From positions 8,224-44,419 of the forward strand of contig JAOZTH010000002.1 in assembly GCA_029939245.1 (NCBI GenBank): a stretch of DNA of 36,196 nucleotides, in the 5' to 3' direction. How positions within the stretch are numbered: position 1 is the stretch's first letter; every line of letters starts with the position of its first letter. The DNA is from Arcobacteraceae bacterium (lineage in GTDB: Bacteria; Campylobacterota; Campylobacteria; Campylobacterales; Arcobacteraceae). The translations under genes were made by a program, and so were the position numbers. The notes under the pieces are model-generated. The model was not told the DNA's origin and made no database searches. It worked only from the letters and a program-made list of their open reading frames with translations. Of the stretch, positions 23,060 through 30,562 are shown one piece after another.

Positions 23060-23280
23060 CTATATATTTCTCATAAATTCACCTATATCTAACTTACTAA
23101 AAGCAAAAACCTTGTGTCCCAAATCCTTGAAGCTAGCATATACATGATACAGCTCTTTATACTTCTCTTTTCTCTTCGTTTTGAAATATCGCAAGATTTG
23201 CGATAGTTGAGTATCTTTTTAGTTTTTTCTTTGTTATATCGTTGTCCTAACTTGACTTTGGTGGTCATGCTTTGTGGCAC
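23060..23280 (-). pseudogene. Frameshifted small gene between cmoB and lnt
   Basis: Two overlapping minus-strand frames appear to be halves of one gene. The first reads MTTKVKLGQRYNKEKTKK from an ATG at 23268. The second continues DTQLSQILRYFKTKRKEKYK and then ELYHVYASFKDLGHKVFAFS, ending at TAG (23062-23060). Restoring one A in the A-run opposite 23216-23220 joins them into a basic protein of about 70 residues. I do not recognise it. No Shine-Dalgarno or promoter is visible. The rest of the 23023-23319 interval holds nothing else I can support. Confidence 0.45.
23187..23205. repeat. Perfect short inverted repeat
   Basis: TATCGCAA, a GAT spacer, and TTGCGATA form an 8-bp hairpin inside the frameshifted gene. 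There is no adjacent T-run, so it is not a typical terminator. Confidence 0.6.
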
Positions 23281-23319
23281 CAGCTAAATACCAGTGTGAG
23301 AAAAAGAGAAGCTAAAAAT

Positions 23320-24240
23320 TTATAATACCCTAGCTTTGATATAAGCTCTCTTTGGAGCAGGGTAGCCTTCCAGGGTCAAGTTGTGGTCATCTGGGTTTAG
23401 GAAGTTTGCCAAACTTTGATCAAATGTCCATCTAGTCGCTCGCTGTTCGTGTGTAGTCGTCTGTGAGATATTTAGCACCTCTATATCTATAAATCCAGCA
23501 CGACCTAGCCAGTTGGTCAATGCTTTGATGGTAGGTATGAAATATATATTTGGTATCATAGCATATCTGCTCTGCGGTGTCAGGCACATATCGCCATCTC
23601 CATCTATGATAAATGTATCCAATATGACTTCGCCTCGTGGAAGCAGAGCATTTTTCAGTTGTTTTAGTGTGCCTATAGGGTCAGCTCTGTGATACAAAAC
23701 TCCTAGCATAAATATCGTATCAAATTTGTGGTCATAGAGTTGTAGATGTTCTACTCCTAGTAGCTCAAACTTTATGTCGCTTTTGATAAAGTGGTTCATC
23801 ATATCAAACTGGAGTTTGCACAAAGCCGATGGGTCAAACCCTACGAGTTTGCGAGGTTTGTCGCTGGTCATCTTGAACATATAGTAGCCATTGTTGCACC
23901 CTATATCTGCTACGACTTTATCTTTGAGGTCGAAGTGTGGTCTCAATATGTCGTATTTGATATAACTTCGCCACTCTGTCTGGATATCTATATCAAATAT
24001 CTCAAACGGACCTTTCCTCCACGGTATCAGTAGAGCTAGAGCCTTTTGGATAGTTTGTATATCTTGTGTAGATATATCTTGTGCGGTTTGTATCTGGACT
24101 GTGTCGCCTAGAGATACTTTTATATCTTGTATCTCTAGCTTCTTGACCTTTTGCACCGCTTCATATATAGGTCGGATATTTTTCCAGCTATAGGCTTTGT
24201 TTTTCTTTGCTTTTATCGTCTCTATGTTGTTGTTATTCAT
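23320..24240 (-). CDS. cmoB: tRNA U34 carboxymethyltransferase CmoB
   Basis: CmoB uses carboxy-S-adenosylmethionine to turn 5-hydroxyuridine into 5-oxyacetyluridine (cmo5U) at the wobble base of tRNAs. In 306 residues the N-terminal part contains IPWRKGPFEIFDIDIQTEWR, then the SAM fold with VVADIGCNNGYYMFKM and GVLYHRADPIGTLKQLK, and the conserved C-terminal block TTTHEQRATRWT. It is the third gene of secA-lolC/E-cmoB and overlaps the permease gene by 8 nt. CmoA, which makes the carboxy-SAM, must be encoded elsewhere. Confidence 0.93.
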   Translation of the reverse strand: MNNNNIETIKAKKNKAYSWKNIRPIYEAVQKVKKLEIQDIKVSLGDTVQIQTAQDISTQDIQTIQKALALLIPWRKGPFEIFDIDIQTEWRSYIKYDILRPHFDLKDKVVADIGCNNGYYMFKMTSDKPRKLVGFDPSALCKLQFDMMNHFIKSDIKFELLGVEHLQLYDHKFDTIFMLGVLYHRADPIGTLKQLKNALLPRGEVILDTFIIDGDGDMCLTPQSRYAMIPNIYFIPTIKALTNWLGRAGFIDIEVLNISQTTTHEQRATRWTFDQSLANFLNPDDHNLTLEGYPAPKRAYIKARVL

Positions 24241-25441
24241 TTTTAAGTATGTCTATGATATCTAAGTTACCAGCTCTCATAGATGGATACAAAGCAGACA
24301 GATACACTACTATAGATGACCCAAAAAGTATGATAGCCAGATCAGTGTTGGATAGATCTAGTGGTAGCTTGGTAGTGCCATATACATCGGCAGGTAGTGA
24401 TATAATATCATAATTTTCTAGCAGATACATACCACCAAAACCTAGAGCCGTGCCTATCAATATACCGCCAAAACCTATGATAGTGCCAAGTCGTAGAAAT
24501 ATAGTCTTGATCTCTTTTTTGCTAGCACCTTGACTTATGAGTAGTGCTATCTCTTTTCGCCTACTCATCACCGTCATGAGAAGTGAGCTTATAATATTTA
24601 GCGATGCTATGAGGACTATGAGCATGAGCACCACTAGTAGTGCCTTTTTTTCCATCTCCATAGCTGAAAACAGATTGCCGTTTTGTTGCCACCAGCCTAC
24701 TACTCCGACTCCTTGGTCTTTGAAGTCTTTGAGTATGATTTTCTTGTCTTTAAATGGTGTCTTGCTATATACATGTATGCCATCATATGTGTTGTCAATC
24801 TTACCTAGCACCAACCGCAAGGCATCTATGGTCACATATATATAGGCATTGTCATATGCATTTAGTCCAGATTTGAAGCTTTTTATATGGCGAAATCGTT
24901 TGACCTTTGGCATCTGTGATAGTCCAGTAGGCGAGACGGTAGAAAAGAAAAACACTATCTTTTCATTTTTGTCAAATATGCCCAAACTCTCTTCTATACC
25001 TTTGCCTACGATAGTATCAAACTTTTTCACTCTTTGGTTTTTGACTGCTTTGGCAAATATCTTGTTGATCTTTTTCTCTTTTTGCATATCTACCGCATAT
25101 ACGATACCGCCACTCATCTTGTCGCCATTTTGCAAGATAGCTTGAGTTTTGAGATATGGTGAAAACTTGAGTTTGGGATATCTCTTTTCCAATTTTTGTA
25201 GCAATTTTTTGTCTACTGTGCCATCGATTACAGGATAGATAGTCAGCGGATAGTTCATAGTAAACAGCTTTTTGGCAAACTCTTTTGCAGTGCCGTTCAT
25301 GATAGCCATAGAGATGATAAGCACCATCACCCCTACACTCACCCCTACAAAAGCCAGTATGGCACTGATACTTATATATGGATTTGTCTTGTCCCATTTT
25401 AGGTATTTTTTGACTATGAAGTTTACAAGGCGGTTGTTCAT
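24233..25441 (-). CDS. LolC/E-type lipoprotein-releasing permease
   Basis: A 402-residue inner-membrane permease of the FtsX/MacB-like group, resembling LolC/LolE, which extract outer-membrane lipoproteins for the Lol pathway. The start [19 protein letters not shown] and first helix ([26 protein letters not shown]) are typical. A periplasmic domain lies at about 65-255, and three helices follow, with [20 protein letters not shown] between two of them. The ATG at 25441 overlaps the secA TGA. The partner ATPase LolD is not in the window; this phylum often has one permease in place of separate LolC and LolE. Confidence 0.85.
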   Translation of the reverse strand: MNNRLVNFIVKKYLKWDKTNPYISISAILAFVGVSVGVMVLIISMAIMNGTAKEFAKKLFTMNYPLTIYPVIDGTVDKKLLQKLEKRYPKLKFSPYLKTQAILQNGDKMSGGIVYAVDMQKEKKINKIFAKAVKNQRVKKFDTIVGKGIEESLGIFDKNEKIVFFFSTVSPTGLSQMPKVKRFRHIKSFKSGLNAYDNAYIYVTIDALRLVLGKIDNTYDGIHVYSKTPFKDKKIILKDFKDQGVGVVGWWQQNGNLFSAMEMEKKALLVVLMLIVLIASLNIISSLLMTVMSRRKEIALLISQGASKKEIKTIFLRLGTIIGFGGILIGTALGFGGMYLLENYDIISLPADVYGTTKLPLDLSNTDLAIILFGSSIVVYLSALYPSMRAGNLDIIDILKNE

Positions 25442-28050
25442 ACTTTTGCTAAGTCGCCTTTCTTTGGACCACTTATACCACAGCATTGTTTGTATTTTTT
25501 GCCACTTCCACAAGGACACGGAGAGTTTCTTGGCACCTTTTTTTCTATAGCAACCGGTGTAGTGCTGTCGCCTTTTGTGTATTGTTTGTTTTTGGCTTTT
25601 TCCTCTTGTGCCATCTTTTGTTTGAGTTTTTCTATCTCTTCTTGTTCTTTGTCTCGTATTCGCACCGAAAACAGCACTCGCACAATCTCATGTTTGATAG
25701 AATTTACAAGCTCTATAAACATCTCGTAGCTCTCTTTTTTGTATTCTACTAGTGGGTCTTTTTGGTTGTAGCTTCGCAATCCTATGCCCGTCTTTAGCGT
25801 ATCTATAGCATACAGATGCTCTCGCCAATAGTTGTCTAGCACTTGTAGATACATCAGTCGTTCTACTTCGCTTTTTTGTTCTGGTGTGATCTTCTCAAAC
25901 TTTTTGTGGTATGGTTCGTTCATATAACTTAGCACAAACTCATGTATAGCCTCCACATCCATATCTGCTAGATTTTCTGTGTTTATATCTATAGACAAAT
26001 CTTCTTTGAGCTTGGTTTTTAGTAGCTCTATGTCAAACTCTTCTGCTGGCATACCATCTAATATATTGGCATCGTTTAGCAAGTTGTCGACATACCAGCT
26101 GAAGTTTTCTGCTATCTTTGAGCCTATATCGTAGTCATCATCTAGCAAGTTGTCGCGGTATTTATATATCGTCTGTCGCTGTTTGTTGGCTACATCGTCA
26201 TATTCTAGCAGGTGTTTTCTGCTCTCAAAGTGCATAGCTTCTACCTTTTTTTGAGCTCCCTCTACTGATCTAGTAACCATACCTGACTCTATATGTTCGC
26301 CATCTTTTAAGCCCAGTTTGCCCATGACAGACGATATTTTGTCGCTGCCAAATATTCGGAGTAGATTGTCCTCAAGCGATAGAAAAAACTGGCTACTGCC
26401 TACATCGCCTTGTCTGCCTGCTCGTCCTCGTAGCTGGTTGTCTATACGCCGGCTTTCGTGTCTCTCTGTGCCTAGTATCGCCAGTCCGCCTAGTGCTATA
26501 CACTCGGCTGGTAGTTTGATATCCACCCCTCGTCCTGCCATATTTGTAGCGATAGTCACAGAGCCTTTGAGTCCTGCTTCTTCTATGATCTCGCCTTCCT
26601 TTTTGTGTTGTTTGGCATTTAGCACTGTGTGTTTGATCTTTGCTTTGGTTAGATGGTCGTGTAGTAGCTCAGACTTTTCTATAGAGCCAGTCCCCACTAG
26701 CACTGGCTGACCTTTTTTGTTTAGCTCTTTTATCTTCAGTGCCACCGCTTGAAACTTCTCCTGCTCGGTTCGAAATATCAGGTCATTTTTGTCCTCTCTG
26801 TTTACTTGGACATTTGTAGGTATAGATACTACATCTAGGTTGTATATCTGTGAAAATTCCGCTGCTTCAGTCTGTGCTGTACCTGTCATACCAGAGAGCT
26901 TGGTATATAACCTAAAATAGTTTTGAAATGTAATATCAGCTAGAGTTTGAGACTCTTTTTGTATCACTACACCCTCTTTGGCTTCAAGTGCTTGGTGCAA
27001 TCCCTCGCTAAACCGTCTGCCCTCGCTCACTCGCCCTGTAAATTCATCTACTATGAGTATTTTTTTGTCTCTTATGATATAATCCACATCTTTAGAGAAA
27101 AGATAGTTTGCCTTGATAGCTTGGTCTATGTTGTGCGACAGCACGGCATTTTCTATAGAATACATACTATCCACACCAAAGGCCTTTTCTGCTTTTTCTA
27201 TACCTTGGTCTGTGATCATGACATTTCTGTTTTTCTCGTCTAGTGTAAAGTCGCCAGTGGTGATAGTAGGCTCGTCTGCCGATTTTGGCTCTATCGTCTC
27301 GCCTTGGGTCATATCTTTGGCTATCTTGTCTGCTAGAGTGTAGTGTTCGTTTTTCACTCCACTAGCTCCAGAGATGATAAGCGGCGACCTAGCTTCATCT
27401 ATAAGTATAGAGTCTACTTCGTCAACTATAGCAAAGCTGTGTCCTCGCTGTATCTTGTCTTTGTGGCTTTCTGTCATGTTGTCTCGCAAGTAGTCAAATC
27501 CGTATTCGTTGTTGGTGCCGTATGTGATATCGGCATCGTATTGAGCTTTTCTGTCCTCGTGGTCATCTATGTTGCCAACTATTGCTCCTACTGTGAAACC
27601 TAGAAAAGCATACAAAGGCTCTAGCTCTATAGCATCTCTACTAGCTAGATAGTCATTTACCGTGACTATATGCACTGGCTCACCACTCATGGCATTTAAC
27701 ACCACAGGCAAAGTAGCTACAAGAGTCTTGCCCTCGCCTGTCTTCATCTCTGCTATCTTGCTATCGTTTAGCACCATACCACCGATGAGCTGGACATCGT
27801 AGTGTCTCATATTTAAAACTCTTTTGCTACTCTCACGAACTATAGCAAACACATCGTTGAGAAGTTCTGCTTGAGTTTTTTTGCCATCTTTTAGCTCCTC
27901 TTTGAGTTTGGCGAAGCTTTGTTTGAGTTCATCGTCTGTTTGTTTTTCGTATTGTGGCTCTAGGGCGTTGATCTGCGAGACTATCTTGCCGTATAGCTTG
28001 AGTTGTTTGTCGTTTCTTGTGCCAAATATTTTAAGTATATTTTTTATCAT
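25438..28050 (-). CDS. secA: Preprotein translocase ATPase SecA
   Basis: SecA drives preproteins through SecYEG using ATP. The 870-residue protein has Walker A in [13 protein letters not shown] (residues ~103-115), the DEAD-type box in [21 protein letters not shown], the second nucleotide domain with [12 protein letters not shown] and [21 protein letters not shown], and a C-terminal zinc/SecB-binding motif, [20 protein letters not shown] lies before the ATG, and the promoter matches the window consensus. It leads the secA-lolC/E-cmoB operon, which joins protein export with lipoprotein release. Confidence 0.98.
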   Translation of the reverse strand: MIKNILKIFGTRNDKQLKLYGKIVSQINALEPQYEKQTDDELKQSFAKLKEELKDGKKTQAELLNDVFAIVRESSKRVLNMRHYDVQLIGGMVLNDSKIAEMKTGEGKTLVATLPVVLNAMSGEPVHIVTVNDYLASRDAIELEPLYAFLGFTVGAIVGNIDDHEDRKAQYDADITYGTNNEYGFDYLRDNMTESHKDKIQRGHSFAIVDEVDSILIDEARSPLIISGASGVKNEHYTLADKIAKDMTQGETIEPKSADEPTITTGDFTLDEKNRNVMITDQGIEKAEKAFGVDSMYSIENAVLSHNIDQAIKANYLFSKDVDYIIRDKKILIVDEFTGRVSEGRRFSEGLHQALEAKEGVVIQKESQTLADITFQNYFRLYTKLSGMTGTAQTEAAEFSQIYNLDVVSIPTNVQVNREDKNDLIFRTEQEKFQAVALKIKELNKKGQPVLVGTGSIEKSELLHDHLTKAKIKHTVLNAKQHKKEGEIIEEAGLKGSVTIATNMAGRGVDIKLPAECIALGGLAILGTERHESRRIDNQLRGRAGRQGDVGSSQFFLSLEDNLLRIFGSDKISSVMGKLGLKDGEHIESGMVTRSVEGAQKKVEAMHFESRKHLLEYDDVANKQRQTIYKYRDNLLDDDYDIGSKIAENFSWYVDNLLNDANILDGMPAEEFDIELLKTKLKEDLSIDINTENLADMDVEAIHEFVLSYMNEPYHKKFEKITPEQKSEVERLMYLQVLDNYWREHLYAIDTLKTGIGLRSYNQKDPLVEYKKESYEMFIELVNSIKHEIVRVLFSVRIRDKEQEEIEKLKQKMAQEEKAKNKQYTKGDSTTPVAIEKKVPRNSPCPCGSGKKYKQCCGISGPKKGDLAKV

Positions 28051-28087
28051 TTTGTTCCTTAGTTTTGTTGTTTTGTTTTATTTTGTC

Positions 28088-28107
28088 ATTTTATCCAAAT
28101 AAACTTA
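28088..28107 (-). promoter_or_regulatory. Promoter of secA
   Basis: Minus strand: TAAG, TTTATTTGGA (10 nt), TAAAAT (28093-28088). Sixteen nt match the sqr promoter exactly. Confidence 0.75.
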
Positions 28108-28228
28108 TATGATGTTTGTTTTAGACATTTCGTAGCGATAAATTTGTAAATACCACCTCAAAAAAACTATCAAACATATTGTCAGTATAGCAAAAACTGT
28201 TCCAAGCAAACAGATATCTACAAAAAAT

Positions 28229-29122
28229 TTACTGGACGGTCTGTAGTGTCTCTATACTGTCCTCTATAGTAGCAGATATAGGCTTGTGTCCTGTGCGGAT
28301 ATAGTCTATGAAACTATCCAACTCATCGTATAAAGGCTCTCGCTTTTTCACAAAACAGTTTCGCATGACAAACGAATTGTCCGCTTTGAAGTTGGAATAC
28401 TCTAGCAACTCTTGGGACATCAGGTTTGCCTCATAGTATGCTTCTTTGCATGCTACTTCTACTGTCCGTTTTTTAAACGGTGTCAGCCAGTTTGTGGTGA
28501 TAGATGCTACTATATCATCGTCCATAGCAAACGATAGTATGGCATTGTCTTCGTGGTGATTGTGGATCTTTTTTGACTTAAATATACTTTTGTTCAAGAT
28601 ACTCTTTTGGGTGATAAATCGTATCAAGTCTATATCATGCACTGCTAAGTCGGTCAATATACCTACATCGGCGATCCGTGGTGGTATTGGTCCTATTCTT
28701 GTGATATTTATACTATATATCTCTTTGTCTTTTATCTCCTCTTTGAGTGCTTGGACTACAGAGTTAAACCGCTCTATATGTCCTACTACTGCTTTGAGTC
28801 CTTTTTTGTTTAGTTTTTTTAGTATCTCTTTACCGTCTGCTACATTTGATGCTACAGGCTTCTCTATAAACAGGTGGATACCTTTGTCGATACACTTCAG
28901 TGCTACTTCTTTGTGCAAAAATGTAGGAGTAGCTATGATGACAGCATCTATGGCTATAGCACCTAGCATATCATCTAGGTCTTGGTATAGTTTGTGGGCA
29001 AACTTGTCGTCTGCTATAGGGTCGCACAGTCCTACTATCTTTGCTCCTTGTATCTTTTGTAGGACTCTGTAGTGATTTTGTCCCATCACACCCATACCTA
29101 CTATCGCAACTCTAATCATCAT
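28229..29122 (-). CDS. Gfo/Idh/MocA oxidoreductase, WbpB-like
   Basis: A 297-residue NAD(P)-dependent dehydrogenase of the Gfo/Idh/MocA family. The Rossmann motif is IVGMGVMG (residues 7-14), the catalytic lysine is Lys88 in FIEKPVASN, and DLAVHDIDLI holds the conserved aspartate and histidine. The neighbouring WbpE-like aminotransferase suggests it oxidises C3 of a UDP-GlcNAc-uronate, as WbpB does, to provide the ketone for amination. The first ATG overlaps the end of the aminotransferase gene. An AAGG is 6 nt upstream. Substrate is inferred from the pairing; other nucleotide-sugar 3-dehydrogenases are possible. Confidence 0.8.
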   Translation of the reverse strand: MMIRVAIVGMGVMGQNHYRVLQKIQGAKIVGLCDPIADDKFAHKLYQDLDDMLGAIAIDAVIIATPTFLHKEVALKCIDKGIHLFIEKPVASNVADGKEILKKLNKKGLKAVVGHIERFNSVVQALKEEIKDKEIYSINITRIGPIPPRIADVGILTDLAVHDIDLIRFITQKSILNKSIFKSKKIHNHHEDNAILSFAMDDDIVASITTNWLTPFKKRTVEVACKEAYYEANLMSQELLEYSNFKADNSFVMRNCFVKKREPLYDELDSFIDYIRTGHKPISATIEDSIETLQTVQ

Positions 29123-30197
29123 TTACCACCTTTATAATATAATCCTGCTGCTCTTGTGTCAAAAATGCCGACATAGGCAAAGCTAAAATATCTTTTGATA
29201 CCGCTACAGATATAGGAAAATCATCTGGACTATACCCTAGATAAGCAAACACCTCTTGCATATGTAGAGGAATTGGATAATAGACTCCTGTAGGCACTCC
29301 GTTTTTTTTGCAGTTTTCTATTGTTTTTTCTCTGTTTTTTACTCTTATACAGTATTGAGCCCATACGCTAGTGTAGTCATCTGGCACATACGGGGTCGTG
29401 ACATTTTGTAGCTTTTTGTTGTATTTGTCGGCTATGCTTTGTCGTCTATCTAGCTCATCTTGATAGTGTTTTAGCTTTGCTATCAGCACTCCTGCTTGCA
29501 AGGCATCTAGTCTGCCGTTGATACCTATGTGGCTGTGGACATATTGTTTGGTTTGTCCGTGGTTTAGTAGCACTCGTATCTTAGATGCTAGCTCGTCATC
29601 ATCTGTCCATATAGCACCACCATCGCCATAGCATCCCAGTGGCTTAGCCGGGAAAAACGAAGTAGTCCCCATATCGCTAGTGGTGCATGATTGTTTGCCC
29701 CTATATGTAGCACCGAAGCTTTGAGCTCCATCTTCTATCACTTTGAGATTGTATTTTTTGGCTATAGAGTTGATACCGTCCATATCTGCCATCTGCCCAA
29801 ACAACGACACAGGTATCACGGCTTTGGTTTTTGAGGTGATTTTCTCCTCTATTTTAGAGACATCTATATTGTAAGTTCGCTCATCTATATCTACAAATAC
29901 TGGTCGTGCCTTTAGCAGTGCTATAGCTTCAGCCGTGGCTATAAATGTAAAAGGTGTCGTGATGACCTCGTCATCTGGCTCGATACCTATAGCCATGAGA
30001 GCTAGCACCAAAGCATCTGTGCCACTGCTGCATGCTATAGTGTGTTTGGAGCCTGTCCATTTAGATAACTTTTGTTCTAGTTGCTCCACCTTGCCACCAA
30101 TATACACAGAGCTATCTAGCACTTGCTGTATCTGTGTATCTATGTCTGTTTTGTATTTTTGATACTGTGCTTGTAGGTCTATAAAATTTATTTTCAT
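29112..30197 (-). CDS. DegT/DnrJ/EryC1 sugar aminotransferase, WbpE-like
   Basis: A 361-residue PLP-dependent aminotransferase acting on a keto nucleotide sugar. The internal-aldimine lysine is Lys185 in TTSFFPAKPLGCYGDGGA, the pyridine-binding aspartate is in VIEDGAQSFGA, and the phosphate site includes SSGTDALVLAL. The overall pattern, including AVIPVSLFGQMADMD and VPTGVYYPIPLHMQ, closely resembles Pseudomonas WbpE, which aminates UDP-3-keto-GlcNAcA. Its stop overlaps the start of the dehydrogenase gene. WbpA and WbpD counterparts and glycosyltransferases are absent from this window, so the pair is detached from any surface-glycan cluster visible here. Confidence 0.88.
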   Translation of the reverse strand: MKINFIDLQAQYQKYKTDIDTQIQQVLDSSVYIGGKVEQLEQKLSKWTGSKHTIACSSGTDALVLALMAIGIEPDDEVITTPFTFIATAEAIALLKARPVFVDIDERTYNIDVSKIEEKITSKTKAVIPVSLFGQMADMDGINSIAKKYNLKVIEDGAQSFGATYRGKQSCTTSDMGTTSFFPAKPLGCYGDGGAIWTDDDELASKIRVLLNHGQTKQYVHSHIGINGRLDALQAGVLIAKLKHYQDELDRRQSIADKYNKKLQNVTTPYVPDDYTSVWAQYCIRVKNREKTIENCKKNGVPTGVYYPIPLHMQEVFAYLGYSPDDFPISVAVSKDILALPMSAFLTQEQQDYIIKVVNDD

Positions 30198-30213
30198 ATC
30201 ATTCCTTTTGGCT

Positions 30214-30232
30214 ATAATACCAAAAAAAGTTT
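30214..30232 (-). promoter_or_regulatory. Promoter of the WbpE/WbpB-like pair
   Basis: Minus strand: TTAAA, CTTTTTTTGG (10 nt), TATTAT (30219-30214). AAA replaces the usual AAG; the purT promoter shares this variant. Confidence 0.6.
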
Positions 30233-30237
30233 AATTT

Positions 30238-30256
30238 AAGTTTTTTTTGATAAAAT
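30238..30256 (+). promoter_or_regulatory. Promoter of tRNA-Arg
   Basis: TTTAAG, 10 nt (TTTTTTTTGA), then TAAAAT at 30251-30256, which ends 14 nt before the tRNA. It is one of the best matches to the shared arrangement. Confidence 0.75.
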
Positions 30257-30270
30257 AGCGAACTTTTTAT

Positions 30271-30347
30271 GCGTCCATGGCTTAACTGGATATAGCACTG
30301 GGTTTCGGCCCCGGTGGTTGCGGGTTCGAATCCTACTGGGCGTACCA
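30271..30347 (+). tRNA. tRNA-Arg (anticodon TCG)
   Basis: A 77-nt cloverleaf with encoded CCA. The anticodon stem CTGGG/CCCGG carries loop TTTCGGC with anticodon TCG at 30305-30307, which reads CGA and probably other CGN codons. The arginine identity bases A20 and C35 are present, with TTCGAAT in the T-loop. The arms are less perfect than usual: a T-T mismatch closes the D-stem (30283 and 30293), a C-A mismatch lies in the T-stem (30321 and 30335), and several G-T pairs occur. It has its own promoter. Confidence 0.9.
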
Positions 30348-30359
30348 ACTTCAAACCAC

Positions 30360-30518
30360 CTAAACATAGGCTTCTATAGACATTTTGACCGCTTGTTTGA
30401 GGTTTGATAAAATCTCATTTTGTATCGTATTTGTATCAACTATTTTGATTTTGACTTTTTTGATTGATTGGATATTGTGTTTTTTGGAGTGTCGTGTATT
30501 GAGATTATTATAAAATAT
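30360..30518 (-). other. Open frame without a start codon between tRNA-Arg and addA
   Basis: Between stops the minus strand stays open for about 52 codons, reading IFYNNLNTRHSKKHNIQSIK, then a segment ending KQAVKMSIEAYV. There is no ATG, GTG or TTG near the start. It could be a gene remnant or chance. Nothing else is evident in the 30348-30562 spacer apart from the addA promoter. Confidence 0.2.
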
Positions 30519-30551
30519 CTAGCAGTTGATCGAAAATTTATATTTTTTAGA

Positions 30552-30557
30552 TACAAT
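30552..30557 (+). promoter_or_regulatory. -10 box of the addA-type gene, 5 nt before its ATG
   Basis: GATACAAT with the -10 TACAAT at 30552-30557; the ATG is at 30563. The spacing is the same as at lnt. The upstream AAG element is not clear. Confidence 0.5.
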
Positions 30558-30562
30558 ATCTC

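Noticed and set aside
23205-23222. Programmed -1 frameshift in the small split gene
   Set aside because: The heptamer is TAAAAAG rather than A-AAA-AAG, so the P-site tRNA could not re-pair well; a one-base deletion is simpler.
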